A stretch of DNA of 64,000 bases from Oscillospiraceae bacterium (GTDB lineage Bacteria > Bacillota > Clostridia > Oscillospirales > Oscillospiraceae), in assembly GCA_017624715.1 (NCBI GenBank), contig JAGAMN010000045.1, forward strand, positions 1 to 64,000, written 5' to 3'. This document shows positions 18,602 to 26,169 of this stretch, piece by piece. The notes beneath the pieces are model-generated. The model searched no databases. It was not told the origin of the DNA and saw only the letters and a program-made list of their open reading frames with translations. The position numbers and the translations under genes are program-made. The first letter of the stretch is position 1. The number at the start of each line of letters is the position of its first letter.

Positions 18602-19600
18602 TTATCTTTGTAAGAGATACAGCAACCTGTCGTCCGTAAACACCGGGTTTTCGTAGGCGGCGTCCAGGATGGCATCGACGTTATCCGCATCGTTTTCGAT
18701 TTCCTTGGAGTAGCGCTGGGCGGTTTGTGCCAGTTCGCCGCCCAGGTTGCGGATCACCAGGCAGGAGATCACCATGAGCTTCACCCGGCACACCAGGTCG
18801 TAATCCGACACCGACTGAAGCCAGTACCGCCCCACAAAATACCGGGCAAGGCTCCGAAATTCTTCTGTCCAGGGCAGGGGAGCACCGGGATTCTGCAAAC
18901 GCTCCGCCCACTGCGGGGTCAGGATTTCCAAAGTCTCAAAGAAGCGGAATATATCTTCCGCTTTCGCGGGCTTTGCCACATCGGCAATTTGCTCCAAAAT
19001 CAAATCCGGGTCAAATTCCGGGGGCTCGTCGCCGTCCAAAATCTGCTGGGCCTGGTAGCCGTACACCAGCAGCAGCGCCAAAGCCTGGTTGGGGGTATAG
19101 GCCGGGTCATCCAGCAGGGAAAGGGCATATTCCCGGGTGGCCTTCAGAACCGCCATGGCATCGGTATCATAATCCGCCGGCTCACCACCATCGGCTTCGA
19201 TAACTACCTGTCCGCCGTCCACATCTGCTAAAATCAGCCGGGCGGCCTCCGGACAGGATAGCTCCAGCCCCAGCTCCACGAAATCGCCGTAATCGTGGGT
19301 CAGCCGGGGAAACTCCCGGCAGGTTTTGCACAATGCATCGTGGCCCAGCTCTGCCTGAATGCGGCACAGGCCATCCTGCCGCCACATGGGACAGCGGCGG
19401 TTTTCAATGGTCATGACGGTTTCTCCGTCCTCTTCCACCAACACCTGCCGCAATCGGTCGCCCAAATCTCCTGGCAGGCTGCGATAGAATTCGGTGCTGG
19501 CTTCGTCCACCTGCACGCCCCACTCCTGGCAGCAACTGTCGGGACAGGCAGATGCGATACAACGGAATGTATCAAAATAGGTTGGCTTTGTTACCTTCAT
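18602..19600 (-). CDS. FliB-family protein (flagellin lysine-N-methylase-like)
   Basis: A 332-residue cysteine-rich protein. The N-terminal block FDTFRCIASACPDSCCQEW (C14, C19, C23, C24) and the later CPMW...GLCRIQ...LCKTCREFPR cluster match the FliB family, which methylates lysines of flagellin in enterobacteria and is presumed metal- or cluster-dependent. The C-terminal part is helical. No flagellar gene lies in the window, so the substrate may be another surface protein. The start ATG at 19600 has CAGGAGT upstream. It is a single minus-strand gene; downstream lies only the palindromic repeat. Confidence 0.8.
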   Translation of the reverse strand: MKVTKPTYFDTFRCIASACPDSCCQEWGVQVDEASTEFYRSLPGDLGDRLRQVLVEEDGETVMTIENRRCPMWRQDGLCRIQAELGHDALCKTCREFPRLTHDYGDFVELGLELSCPEAARLILADVDGGQVVIEADGGEPADYDTDAMAVLKATREYALSLLDDPAYTPNQALALLLVYGYQAQQILDGDEPPEFDPDLILEQIADVAKPAKAEDIFRFFETLEILTPQWAERLQNPGAPLPWTEEFRSLARYFVGRYWLQSVSDYDLVCRVKLMVISCLVIRNLGGELAQTAQRYSKEIENDADNVDAILDAAYENPVFTDDRLLYLLQR

Positions 19601-19619
19601 AGTTCACTCCTGAAAGAAC

Positions 19620-19643
19620 AAGGCGCGTTTTGCAACGCGCCTT
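19620..19643 (-). terminator. Hairpin between DivIVA-like and FliB-like genes
   Basis: A perfect 10-bp stem AAGGCGCGTT-TTGC-AACGCGCCTT lies just before the FliB ribosome site. On the minus strand it is followed by GTTCTTT. It probably terminates the upstream DivIVA-like transcript, and could also shield the FliB leader. Confidence 0.5.
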
Positions 19644-19661
19644 GATAGATTGTCGAAAAAC

Positions 19662-19794
19662 TGTCATTGCGAACCAGTGACCGATGTCACTGGTGTGGCA
19701 ATCCCCTTAGTAGAGGTAAAATGGCGGTTTTTGACGAAAATGTTGGAATGTCTGGGGATTCCCACGCCAGTGTGCGCACTGGCTCGGAATGACA
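19662..19794. repeat. Inverted intergenic repeat pair (MITE-like)
   Basis: TGTCATTGCGAACCAGTG...TGGCAATCCCC (from 19662) is mirrored by GGGGATTCCCACGCCAGTG...TCGGAATGACA (to 19794). The two ~42-bp arms are imperfect inverted copies around a short spacer, the form of a small palindromic mobile repeat. No ORF is inside. Confidence 0.6.
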
Positions 19795-19833
19795 CCACTT
19801 TTTTGACGCATTTACACGGCTCGTTTTCGATGA

Positions 19834-20397
19834 TTATTCGTCATCGGGGCGGATGGTGTACATGGTGGCAGCTGCGCCGGCCAGAGCGGCCTTGCTGCCT
19901 TCCACAGCGGCCTGGAGCTCGGCCATCTGCATATTGACCCGCTCGGAAAGCTGCTTAAACTGGATGGCAGCGCCGTCCACCTGGGAGGTAGCCTCTGCCA
20001 GGGTGGCGGTAGCCTGCCGGTAGATCTGCTCGGAGCGCTCCTTGGCGGCCCGTTCCATCCGCTCGGCACGGCGGTAGGCTTCCAGCTCAGCCTCGGCGAT
20101 GGTGTGCTCTGCAGCTTCCTGAGTGGCAGCAGCGGCAGATGCCTGAGCTTCCTCCAGCTCCGCGCAGCGAGCCTTCAGCTCGGCACACTCGGTTTCCAGA
20201 CGGGCAACGGTTTCCTTCAGATCTTCTGCGGGTACCAGATTCTTGGTGGCATTCAGTTCCTCCAGCAGAGCCTGCTTTTCGGAGTTCAGCTGGTTGATCT
20301 GGTCATTGTGCTTATTGTTCATGTAAGAAATATAGCGCACCACATCTTCCCGGTTAAAACCGTGGAAGGCGCTGCGGAAATTGTGAGTTTCAGCCAT
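19834..20397 (-). CDS. DivIVA-like coiled-coil protein
   Basis: A 187-residue protein. Its first ~30 residues (FRSAFHGFNREDVVRYISYMN) resemble the membrane-binding start of DivIVA/GpsB proteins. Residues ~33-180 are heptad-rich coiled coil with many Ala/Glu/Arg. DivIVA relatives mark curved membrane at poles and septa and recruit division or wall enzymes. It is shorter than typical DivIVA and lacks a clear C-terminal tail. ATG 20397 has GGAGGACACC upstream. It is a single gene, divergent from the small membrane protein at 20554. Confidence 0.75.
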   Translation of the reverse strand: MAETHNFRSAFHGFNREDVVRYISYMNNKHNDQINQLNSEKQALLEELNATKNLVPAEDLKETVARLETECAELKARCAELEEAQASAAAATQEAAEHTIAEAELEAYRRAERMERAAKERSEQIYRQATATLAEATSQVDGAAIQFKQLSERVNMQMAELQAAVEGSKAALAGAAATMYTIRPDDE

Positions 20398-20553
20398 TTT
20401 GGTGTCCTCCTTGGGTCACAAATGTGTACTTTTTCGCATTATAGCACATTTTCCCCGGAAAAACAACCACTTTTCTGCAAAGCCGTCAAAAGGAATTTTA
20501 CAAAAAGACACATTTTTCGCCTCTTCCACATAGCTTGCTGTGGAAGGTGAGAA

Positions 20554-20784
20554 ATGATGGGTAGCAACTGCAGATGCGATTGTACCCGTTTGGCGCTGAT
20601 CGCCGCAGTTGTTATCGGCGTGGCGGCAGCATTTCGGCTGATCACCGTTGGTCTTACCGTGACACCTGTATTCCTGGCTGTGGCATTCGCTGTGGCAGTG
20701 GTTTATCTGGGTGTTTTCGTGGCAACGGTTTCGGCGCGCAGGGCGGCGGCAACTGCCTGCGCAGGACCTTGCGGGTGGTGCTGA
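20554..20784 (+). CDS. Small cysteine-containing two-helix membrane protein
   Basis: A 76-residue protein with two hydrophobic segments (~13-33 and ~38-60), an N-terminal CRCDC patch and C-terminal CAGPCGWC. GGTGAG lies 5 nt before tandem ATGs. A hairpin TTCCACA...TGTGGAA (20524-20546) precedes it. The cysteine pairs at both ends could bind metal or form disulphides. No family recognised; a real gene is supported by the ribosome site and clean membrane topology. Confidence 0.55.
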   Translation: MMGSNCRCDCTRLALIAAVVIGVAAAFRLITVGLTVTPVFLAVAFAVAVVYLGVFVATVSARRAAATACAGPCGWC

Positions 20785-20848
20785 CGATTGCTGGAAGCGC
20801 CTGCTATGTCCGCTGTCTGGTGGATTGCGAGGGTTGACAAAAGGGAAA

Positions 20849-20876
20849 GGGCAGCGGTAATCCGCTGCCCAAATAT
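20849..20876. terminator. Bidirectional hairpin between convergent genes
   Basis: A perfect 9-bp stem GGGCAGCGG-TAAT-CCGCTGCCC (20849-20870) is followed by AAATATTATTTT. It separates the small membrane gene from the MFS gene stop on the minus strand and can serve both. Confidence 0.7.
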
Positions 20877-22045
20877 TATTTTATGGAGATTTTTCGGTTC
20901 AGCGCTTCGGTCATCCATAGCATCACCAGGGTAAAAATGCCTAAGTACAGCGGATACAGGCCGATGTGCACATACTGGGCGATCAGGCCAAACAGGGGCG
21001 GCATCAGGGTGCTGCCGGTGTAGGCGCTGGCCATTTGGATGCCCACCAGGCTTTGGGAATGTTCCTTGCCGAAATTGACGGGCGTGGAATGGATGATGCA
21101 GGGATACACCGGGGCGCAGCCCAGGCCGATGACCACCAGGCCAATCAAACAGGGCAGGGTGGTGGGCAAGGGTAATGCCACCAGGAGAACACCTGCAGCC
21201 ATGACCAAAATGCCGGTGCGGATCATGGCCCGGTCACCGAGTTTGTCGGCAATGAAGCCGTTGAGCACCCGTCCAACCGTGATACCGATGTAGAACAGGG
21301 CTGCAAATCGGGCGGCGGTTTCCGCGTCCACACCCCGGTGGCCCACCAGGTAGCTGCTGGCCCAAAGTCCGGCGGTGGACTCCAGGGCGCAGTAGCAGAA
21401 AAAGGCAATGAGCACATTGGACGCGCCTTTCAGCTTCAGCGCCTGGGGCACGGAAAGCACCTTGGGGATGACTTCCTCTTCTTGGGTGTGTACCTTGGCA
21501 GCCTTTTTCCATAGTGGCAGGGTGGTAAACAGCACAGCGGTCAGCACGATCTGGATCAGCGACACGCTCCGGTAGCCCATTTCCCAGCCGAAGTTTCGGG
21601 TCAGGCAGAAGCTCATGATGTAGGGACTGATGGTCACGCCTACGCCCCAGAAAGCATGGAGCCAGCTCATGTGCCGGGAGGAGTAGTGCAGGGCTACATA
21701 GTTGTTCAGCGCCGCGTCAATGGCACCTGCACCCAGACCGTAGGGGATGGCCAGCAGGCAGAGCATCCAAAACTCTGTGGACAGAGAGAATCCCATCAGA
21801 CCTGCGGCAGTGAGGGCAACGCTGATGGCGGTGACAAGACCCGTGCCCAGCTTGCGAATCACCCGGTCAGCACACAAACTGGACACGATGGTGCCGCCGG
21901 CGATGATCATGGTAATGATGCCGGCATAGGACAAAGGAACGTCCAGCTGTCCCTGCATGATGGGCCAGGCAGAGCCCAGCAGAGAGTCCGGAAGTCCCAG
22001 GCTGATAAAGGCGATATAGATAATGGCAAGCAAAAGGGAAACCAT
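20876..22045 (-). CDS. MFS transporter, 12 TM
   Basis: A 389-residue major facilitator with about 12 hydrophobic helices. The first helix ends ISLGLPDSLLGSAWP, a start typical of FucP/sugar-permease-like Clostridia MFS proteins. A charged central loop (KAAKVHTQEEE) divides the two bundles. The ATG at 22045 has GGAGG 7-8 nt upstream; a longer ORF start at 22123 lacks one. The substrate is unknown. It is monocistronic. Confidence 0.85.
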   Translation of the reverse strand: MVSLLLAIIYIAFISLGLPDSLLGSAWPIMQGQLDVPLSYAGIITMIIAGGTIVSSLCADRVIRKLGTGLVTAISVALTAAGLMGFSLSTEFWMLCLLAIPYGLGAGAIDAALNNYVALHYSSRHMSWLHAFWGVGVTISPYIMSFCLTRNFGWEMGYRSVSLIQIVLTAVLFTTLPLWKKAAKVHTQEEEVIPKVLSVPQALKLKGASNVLIAFFCYCALESTAGLWASSYLVGHRGVDAETAARFAALFYIGITVGRVLNGFIADKLGDRAMIRTGILVMAAGVLLVALPLPTTLPCLIGLVVIGLGCAPVYPCIIHSTPVNFGKEHSQSLVGIQMASAYTGSTLMPPLFGLIAQYVHIGLYPLYLGIFTLVMLWMTEALNRKISIK

Positions 22046-22181
22046 AGGGTGCCTCCGAGATGTAAACTTAAGTTGGATTATAGCATATTTTGGAAGGAAA
22101 GCAATAAGAAAGTGAACCCCCAATCACAAAAGTGGTTGGGGTGGTGTGCATGATGTGAATTTATAAAAAGACATTATCCGT

Positions 22182-22469
22182 CTAGAAGCACAACTCCTGT
22201 CGAATCACTTGCAGCACTTTCGTAAGAGTATCCACTTTTTCAATGTCAAGATAAGAATAATCGCACATCATTTTTCCGTTGTAATATATTTCTCCGCGAT
22301 CGGTATGAAAGGTATGCTTGGAATTCTCAAATTCAATGGCAACAACGATATTACCGAAACATTTTTCGTCGTAACTAAAGTAAACAAGCGTGGCGTCCGC
22401 AGGAAGAATGGCTTCAACGCTATTTGCCATATCAATTCTCATTTGTTCCTTGCGTTTTTTAAAAGACAT
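22182..22469 (-). CDS. Conserved-looking 95-aa protein, function unknown
   Basis: A small soluble protein: basic start MSFKKRKEQ, a beta-rich middle (ADATLVYFSYDEKCF, NIVVAIEFEN, HTFHTDRGEIYYNGKM) and a helical end. AAGGAGG gives 7-nt spacing to the ATG at 22469 and only 1 nt to the ATG at 22475, which decides the start. It is the last backbone gene before the tRNA-Gln insertion zone. The fold resembles small immunity-type proteins, but no assignment is made. Confidence 0.6.
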   Translation of the reverse strand: MSFKKRKEQMRIDMANSVEAILPADATLVYFSYDEKCFGNIVVAIEFENSKHTFHTDRGEIYYNGKMMCDYSYLDIEKVDTLTKVLQVIRQELCF

Positions 22470-22526
22470 AGGCATTCCTCCTTAGATTTATCTTAGCACG
22501 AATTATGAGAGAAGTCAAACTTGCAT

Positions 22527-22696
22527 AGGATGAGGGATTCGATTTGCATCGGCATCCGGGAATGGATGCCGATTAAGGTGCGGCTCGGTCTAGCCCTCGC
22601 CGGCGGTGCTCATCCGCACCGCATTTAGTTCGGTTCGAATTCCTCTATCCGAGGCCAAATAAAAAACGGATACCCAAAAGGGTATCCGTTTTTTAT
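22527..22696 (+). mobile_element. Mini-element at tRNA-Gln with folded RNA-like structure
   Basis: A ~170-bp unit between two copies of the tRNA-Gln 3' end (16-bp partial copy 22527-22542 and the full copy from 22695). Read on the plus strand, it has a closing stem P1 (22528-22542 with 22634-22650, one bulge), TTTGC, hairpin A (22548-22557/22564-22573), a weak middle hairpin, hairpin C (22603-22609/22616-22622), a TTCGG box, then a perfect 17-bp hairpin flanked by T-runs (22659-22696). The same order of parts occurs after tRNA-Arg at 41251-41430. It may be a non-autonomous integrated element, an ncRNA gene, or both. Confidence 0.6.
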
Positions 22697-22718
22697 GGCA
22701 GAGGATGAGGGATTCGAA
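22695..22718. other. attL of the 16.3 kb island (tRNA-Gln 3' end copy)
   Basis: These 24 bp are identical to 38962-38985, the 3' end of the intact tRNA-Gln(CTG). The two sequences diverge right after. The copy marks the left junction of an element inserted at the tRNA 3' end. Confidence 0.92.
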
Positions 22719-22834
22719 TTCCGAGAAACATCAACTTTCTTTAACCAAAGTTAACATTTTACCGCCATATTCTGTAGAATTCCGAACTTTAGTAACCACG
22801 CTTAACCACACAAATCCACCTATTACCACCCCCA

Positions 22835-22856
22835 TAAGGGAAAAAATAAGGGAAAA
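22835..22856. repeat. Left integrase-arm repeats of the island
   Basis: TAAGGGAAA at 22835 and 22847 (12-bp period) is followed by an AT-rich stretch and ATCCGC. The same pair, period and trailing ATCCGC occur at 38843-38875 beside the integrase, so both ends of the island carry matched arm-type sites. Confidence 0.7.
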
Positions 22857-22920
22857 TTTTAATACATCCGCATAGCAGGTACATTTCTAAAATTTATTTT
22901 GGTGACTACAAATAATAAAG

Positions 22921-22978
22921 TTGATTTCTGCCCCATTTGGTGTATAATAGAGGCAGATAGTACGCAAGATAGTACGCA
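22921..22978 (+). promoter_or_regulatory. Promoter and tandem operator-like repeat before fic
   Basis: TTGATT (22921-22926), 16 bp, TATAAT (22943-22948) form a good sigma-A promoter. The expected start region is covered by two exact tandem 12-mers AGATAGTACGCA (22955-22966 and 22967-22978). Their position just after -10 suggests an operator for a repressor or for the Fic protein's own wHTH. Confidence 0.7.
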
Positions 22979-22997
22979 AGTTGTTGGAGGTGTTTTC

Positions 22998-23990
22998 TTG
23001 AAAGATTACAAGCCACCCTTTACGATCACAAATGAGATTTTAACCTATGTGTCGTCCATTTCCGAAAAAGTAGGACGTATTACCGCGACCAGCAATATGG
23101 AGGCAAAGCCCCATCTGCGGAAGAACAACCGGATCAAATCCATTCATTCCTCTCTGCGGATCGAGGCAAACTCCCTTTCTCTGGGACAGGTGCGGGATGT
23201 CATCAACGGCAAGACTGTTCTTGGTGAGCAGAAAGAGATCCAGGAAGTCAAAAACGCCTATGCCGCCTACGAGAAACTTGCCCAGATCGATCCATTCAAC
23301 ATTCAGGATCTAAAAGCTTTCCACGGCATCATGACAAAATACATTGTAGATGAGTCCGGTGATTTCCGTCGTGGTGAAGAAGGCGTCTTTAACGGTGACC
23401 AGTGCATTTTTATGGCACCGCCTGCAAAGTTCGTCCCCCAGCTAATGGATGACCTGTTTGGTTGGATGAAAACAGCGCAGGAAACGGTTCATCCGCTGAT
23501 CATCAGCAGCGTGTTCCATTATGAGTTTGTGTTCATCCACCCCTTCTCCGACGGCAATGGCAGAATGGCGCGACTCTGGCACACTGCAATTCTTTCCAAG
23601 TGGAAGCCGGTCTTTGAGTATATCCCCATTGAAAGCCAGATCGAGAAGTTCCAGGAGGACTACTATAACGCGATCGCAAAGTGCCATATCGATGGCGAAT
23701 CTACTGCATTCATTGCGTTTATGCTCTCCCAGATCGATAAGATCCTGGACGATATTTCTGTTCAGATCTCCGAAGACAACGAGCAGCTTTCGGAATACGT
23801 CAAACGACTGCTGGACGTTATGGAGTATGACACGCCCTACACCAGCGCAGCATTGATGGAAAAGATGGGACTTAAATCCAAGGAGGGTTTCCGCAGAAAT
23901 TATCTGCAACCGGCAATCAAGCTGAATTTGATCAACATGACCATTCCAGACAAACCGAACAGCAGAAATCAGAGATATATAAAACTATAA
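22998..23990 (+). CDS. Fic-domain AMP/NMP-transferase with C-terminal winged helix
   Basis: A 330-residue Fic protein. The active-site HPFSDGNGR starts at H181, matching HPFx(D/E)GNGRxxR, for transfer of AMP or another nucleotide to a Ser/Thr/Tyr target. An N-terminal SLRIEANS motif (~residue 50) resembles the class II inhibitory helix (S/T)xxxE(G/N), here with Ala-Asn after the Glu. The C-terminal ~60 residues look like a winged helix (SAALMEKMGLKSKEGFRRNYL). I chose TTG 22998 because GGAGG lies 7 nt upstream; the longer ORF reads through the promoter. It is the first gene of the island, with its own terminator. Confidence 0.9.
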   Translation: MKDYKPPFTITNEILTYVSSISEKVGRITATSNMEAKPHLRKNNRIKSIHSSLRIEANSLSLGQVRDVINGKTVLGEQKEIQEVKNAYAAYEKLAQIDPFNIQDLKAFHGIMTKYIVDESGDFRRGEEGVFNGDQCIFMAPPAKFVPQLMDDLFGWMKTAQETVHPLIISSVFHYEFVFIHPFSDGNGRMARLWHTAILSKWKPVFEYIPIESQIEKFQEDYYNAIAKCHIDGESTAFIAFMLSQIDKILDDISVQISEDNEQLSEYVKRLLDVMEYDTPYTSAALMEKMGLKSKEGFRRNYLQPAIKLNLINMTIPDKPNSRNQRYIKL

Positions 23991-24017
23991 TCAAGCAAAA
24001 TCAAATCTATGATAAAT

Positions 24018-24060
24018 GTTGGGGTCAGGCGACACGCACCTGACCCCAACATTGTTTTTA
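24018..24060 (+). terminator. Terminator after fic
   Basis: A perfect 12-bp stem (24018-24029 with 24039-24050) is followed by ATTGTTTTTA. It ends the fic transcript before the convergent minus-strand genes. Confidence 0.9.
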
Positions 24061-24119
24061 GTTCAAAAATCAATTTGTTTTCAGCAAACACGACAACTAG
24101 TCGTGCTCGCCGAAGGTAA

Positions 24120-24710
24120 TCAGTTATTATGTGGATTATCCCTTTCCAAAATCTTTATTAGATCAAGAAACATTGCGATAATTACAGAAAACTCATTACA
24201 CTCAAGGCAGGTTGTTAAATCTTCTTTTGTCACCTCAATTATAGGTGTTTCCAATCTGCCTGCATAATGTGAATGAAGAACTCTGTGATTGCCATCAATT
24301 AACTGTCTTCCAAAACCCATTCCAACAAGCAAAATTGGTGGGATATCCTTCTGATTTACACGCTGCGGATCAAATTCTTTCACATTATCAGGGTGGACCA
24401 AGGTCTTGAGCCATTCCGTGGGATAGCTCGTTGTTGCTCTTCCTTTAACAATTTGTATCAACTTAGTGATATTGATTGTAACGGGATGACCAATCATCCC
24501 CTTTGCGGTATTGCAATAGATTGTTGCATCATAAAACTCATCATTGTCATCACATGGATTGTCTTTAAACTCAAGATTTTTCACTCGTGAAATGTATTTT
24601 CTTTTAAAAATACGGAGAGATAGTTTTAATGGATTATCTCGAATGAGCTGATCCACAAAGCTTGGAAGGTCACGCTTAAAACTATTAATTATTTCTAACT
24701 CTTGGGGCAT
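24120..24710 (-). CDS. ParB/sulfiredoxin-fold-like protein paired with an HNH-like gene
   Basis: A 196-residue protein. Residues ~110-160 carry DP.R....DIPPILLVGMGFGRQLIDGNHRVLHSH in outline; the IDGNHR core after a hydrophobic strand is the hallmark of ParB-N/sulfiredoxin-like folds that bind or hydrolyse nucleotides. The N-terminus is basic and helical. It starts 4 bp after the upstream gene stop, with AGGAGG inside that gene 9 nt before the ATG, so the two are translationally coupled. It probably works with the HNH-like protein. Function unknown; a nucleotide-dependent defence pair is only an inference. Confidence 0.6.
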   Translation of the reverse strand: MPQELEIINSFKRDLPSFVDQLIRDNPLKLSLRIFKRKYISRVKNLEFKDNPCDDNDEFYDATIYCNTAKGMIGHPVTINITKLIQIVKGRATTSYPTEWLKTLVHPDNVKEFDPQRVNQKDIPPILLVGMGFGRQLIDGNHRVLHSHYAGRLETPIIEVTKEDLTTCLECNEFSVIIAMFLDLIKILERDNPHNN

Positions 24711-24714
24711 CTGT

Positions 24715-25827
24715 CTATTCCTCCTGGTTGGTCCTTGATCCGTCTACTGTTGCTTTTTTGATGGCATATTCTTTCGAGAAAAGATTAGGTATACAAATAT
24801 CTCTTCTCAAATCATAATCCTTAACTGCATTTTTTACACTTTTCTTTGGATCGGTTGTTGCTAAATCTTGAATTAATTTTGCCGTTTCCTGTAACCAGTT
24901 AATTGTCTCACTATCCAACTGTTTTGAAAGATAATAATCCTCTGTGTATAAGAAAATGATACGATTAATTATTTTGAGACGTTGCTCCTGTGTTATATTG
25001 GCAATGTAGTTCTCAAAATGTGCATATCGGGTGTTATGAGAATCCATAAACAGAATTACTGCAGTAGACTCTTTTAGTGGGAAAATAGCAATATGCAGAT
25101 ATTCCAATTTATAGTTGCTTTTGTGGTTGAAATTATTATTTATAAGCTCGCCATTCACACCAGTAACCAACGCAATCATGCCTTGAAAGGCTATGGGTGA
25201 AGTATAATCCAATTTGTCATACGAAACTAATCTTATCCAACTTTTGGGATTTGTTAGGCAAGACTTTGAGACATTATAAACTTCATAGCACTCTTGGATA
25301 TCTCTTTTTTTGGCGTTGATTTGAGCATTAAACATTATTTGGGCGAAGAATGCCAACGCCGGAGATTTATCTTTGACCATCTGCTTGCATGCTTCAAACA
25401 TCGCCAGTTCTGTTTCGTGCTTATAAATATCTCTAAGAGCGGTTTTTAGCGCAATTTGATTTAGAGCTTTTTCTGTCGGACGCGTTTCAAATGCCGCTTC
25501 TTTTTCGTAATCTTGAAACGCCTTCCCATCACAAGGCTTGCATATAATATGGAAAGTCCCCGCGTTATTAACTCCAGAATCATTGGCGAGCAATTCAGAA
25601 TCTATTAATGTATTAAACGAATTAAGTGTTCCATTCCATGCAATATTCTCAAGACAAAATTGCGGAATTGTGTGTGAATTACAAAAGCCCCCTTTTTTGC
25701 CACATAGCATGCACGCATCATGTCGAGACTCTTTTCTTGCATTTTTTATTTGCTGGTTCAACAATTTTCTGAATTCAATTACTTCTTCTTGCGTCCAGCC
25801 TTCTGTGCTCATATCAATTAAGTTCAT
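24715..25827 (-). CDS. HNH-like zinc-finger protein
   Basis: A 370-residue protein. C39-x2-C42 with SHTIPQF (S51-H52) and, ~45 residues on, IICKPCDGKAF form the treble-clef pattern CxxC...SHxIP...CxxC(D/E) seen in a class of predicted HNH-type nucleases. The rest is helical with a long Leu-rich C-terminal half. The canonical second His-Asn-His is not obvious, so it could be a DNA-binding zinc protein instead of a nuclease. AAAGGAG 8 nt before ATG 25827 fixes the start; the ORF could be read 7 residues longer without a site. It forms an operon with the ParB-like gene. Confidence 0.6.
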   Translation of the reverse strand: MNLIDMSTEGWTQEEVIEFRKLLNQQIKNARKESRHDACMLCGKKGGFCNSHTIPQFCLENIAWNGTLNSFNTLIDSELLANDSGVNNAGTFHIICKPCDGKAFQDYEKEAAFETRPTEKALNQIALKTALRDIYKHETELAMFEACKQMVKDKSPALAFFAQIMFNAQINAKKRDIQECYEVYNVSKSCLTNPKSWIRLVSYDKLDYTSPIAFQGMIALVTGVNGELINNNFNHKSNYKLEYLHIAIFPLKESTAVILFMDSHNTRYAHFENYIANITQEQRLKIINRIIFLYTEDYYLSKQLDSETINWLQETAKLIQDLATTDPKKSVKNAVKDYDLRRDICIPNLFSKEYAIKKATVDGSRTNQEE

Positions 25828-26111
25828 AAATAACTCTCCTTTAATCATTGAGGGCTTAATCGTGTATTTTTACTACAATGTCACGGCTTCTTGTGCCCGT
25901 AAATTACATCTATCTTATGAGGAAAACAATAATACCCCCAATCATTTTTATTTTACTGTATTCGTACAATTATTTCAATTGCGTGTTTTTTAACGTTCAG
26001 GTGTCATGTTACAATTTCATCCAGTCATCCATACTCTCTAAGAGTAAAACGAATTGCCCATTATCAAGCAAATCATAAAAACAACATTAATCAAAAAATG
26101 CCTTATATAAA
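25828..26111. other. AT-rich intergenic region
   Basis: No ORF with a ribosome site and no tRNA-like fold. It must hold the minus-strand promoter of the HNH-like/ParB-like pair (candidate TTGTAG...TACACGAT near 25870), but no convincing -35/-10 pair is found. Confidence 0.4.
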
Positions 26112-26155
26112 CAGCAAAGCCTGAAACGACCAGCACATCGTTCCAGGCTTTGCTG
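26112..26155 (-). terminator. Terminator of the 441-aa gene
   Basis: An 18-bp stem with one mismatch (26112-26129 with 26138-26155) lies 15 bp beyond the stop of the minus-strand gene. The T-rich tract (CATTTTTTG) follows about 20 nt later on that strand, so termination may be imperfect. Confidence 0.65.
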
Positions 26156-26169
26156 TCATGGTTGACACT

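Noticed and set aside
20574..20837. 87-codon ORF overlapping the small membrane protein
   Set aside because: Different frame, no ribosome site; the 20554 frame has clean membrane helices and a site.
22583..22657. Plus-strand tRNA (possible tRNA-Sec-like, TCA in loop)
   Set aside because: T-arm-like GGTTCGAATTCC and CCA-like end exist, but acceptor pairing and arm lengths fail; better explained as part of the mini-element fold.
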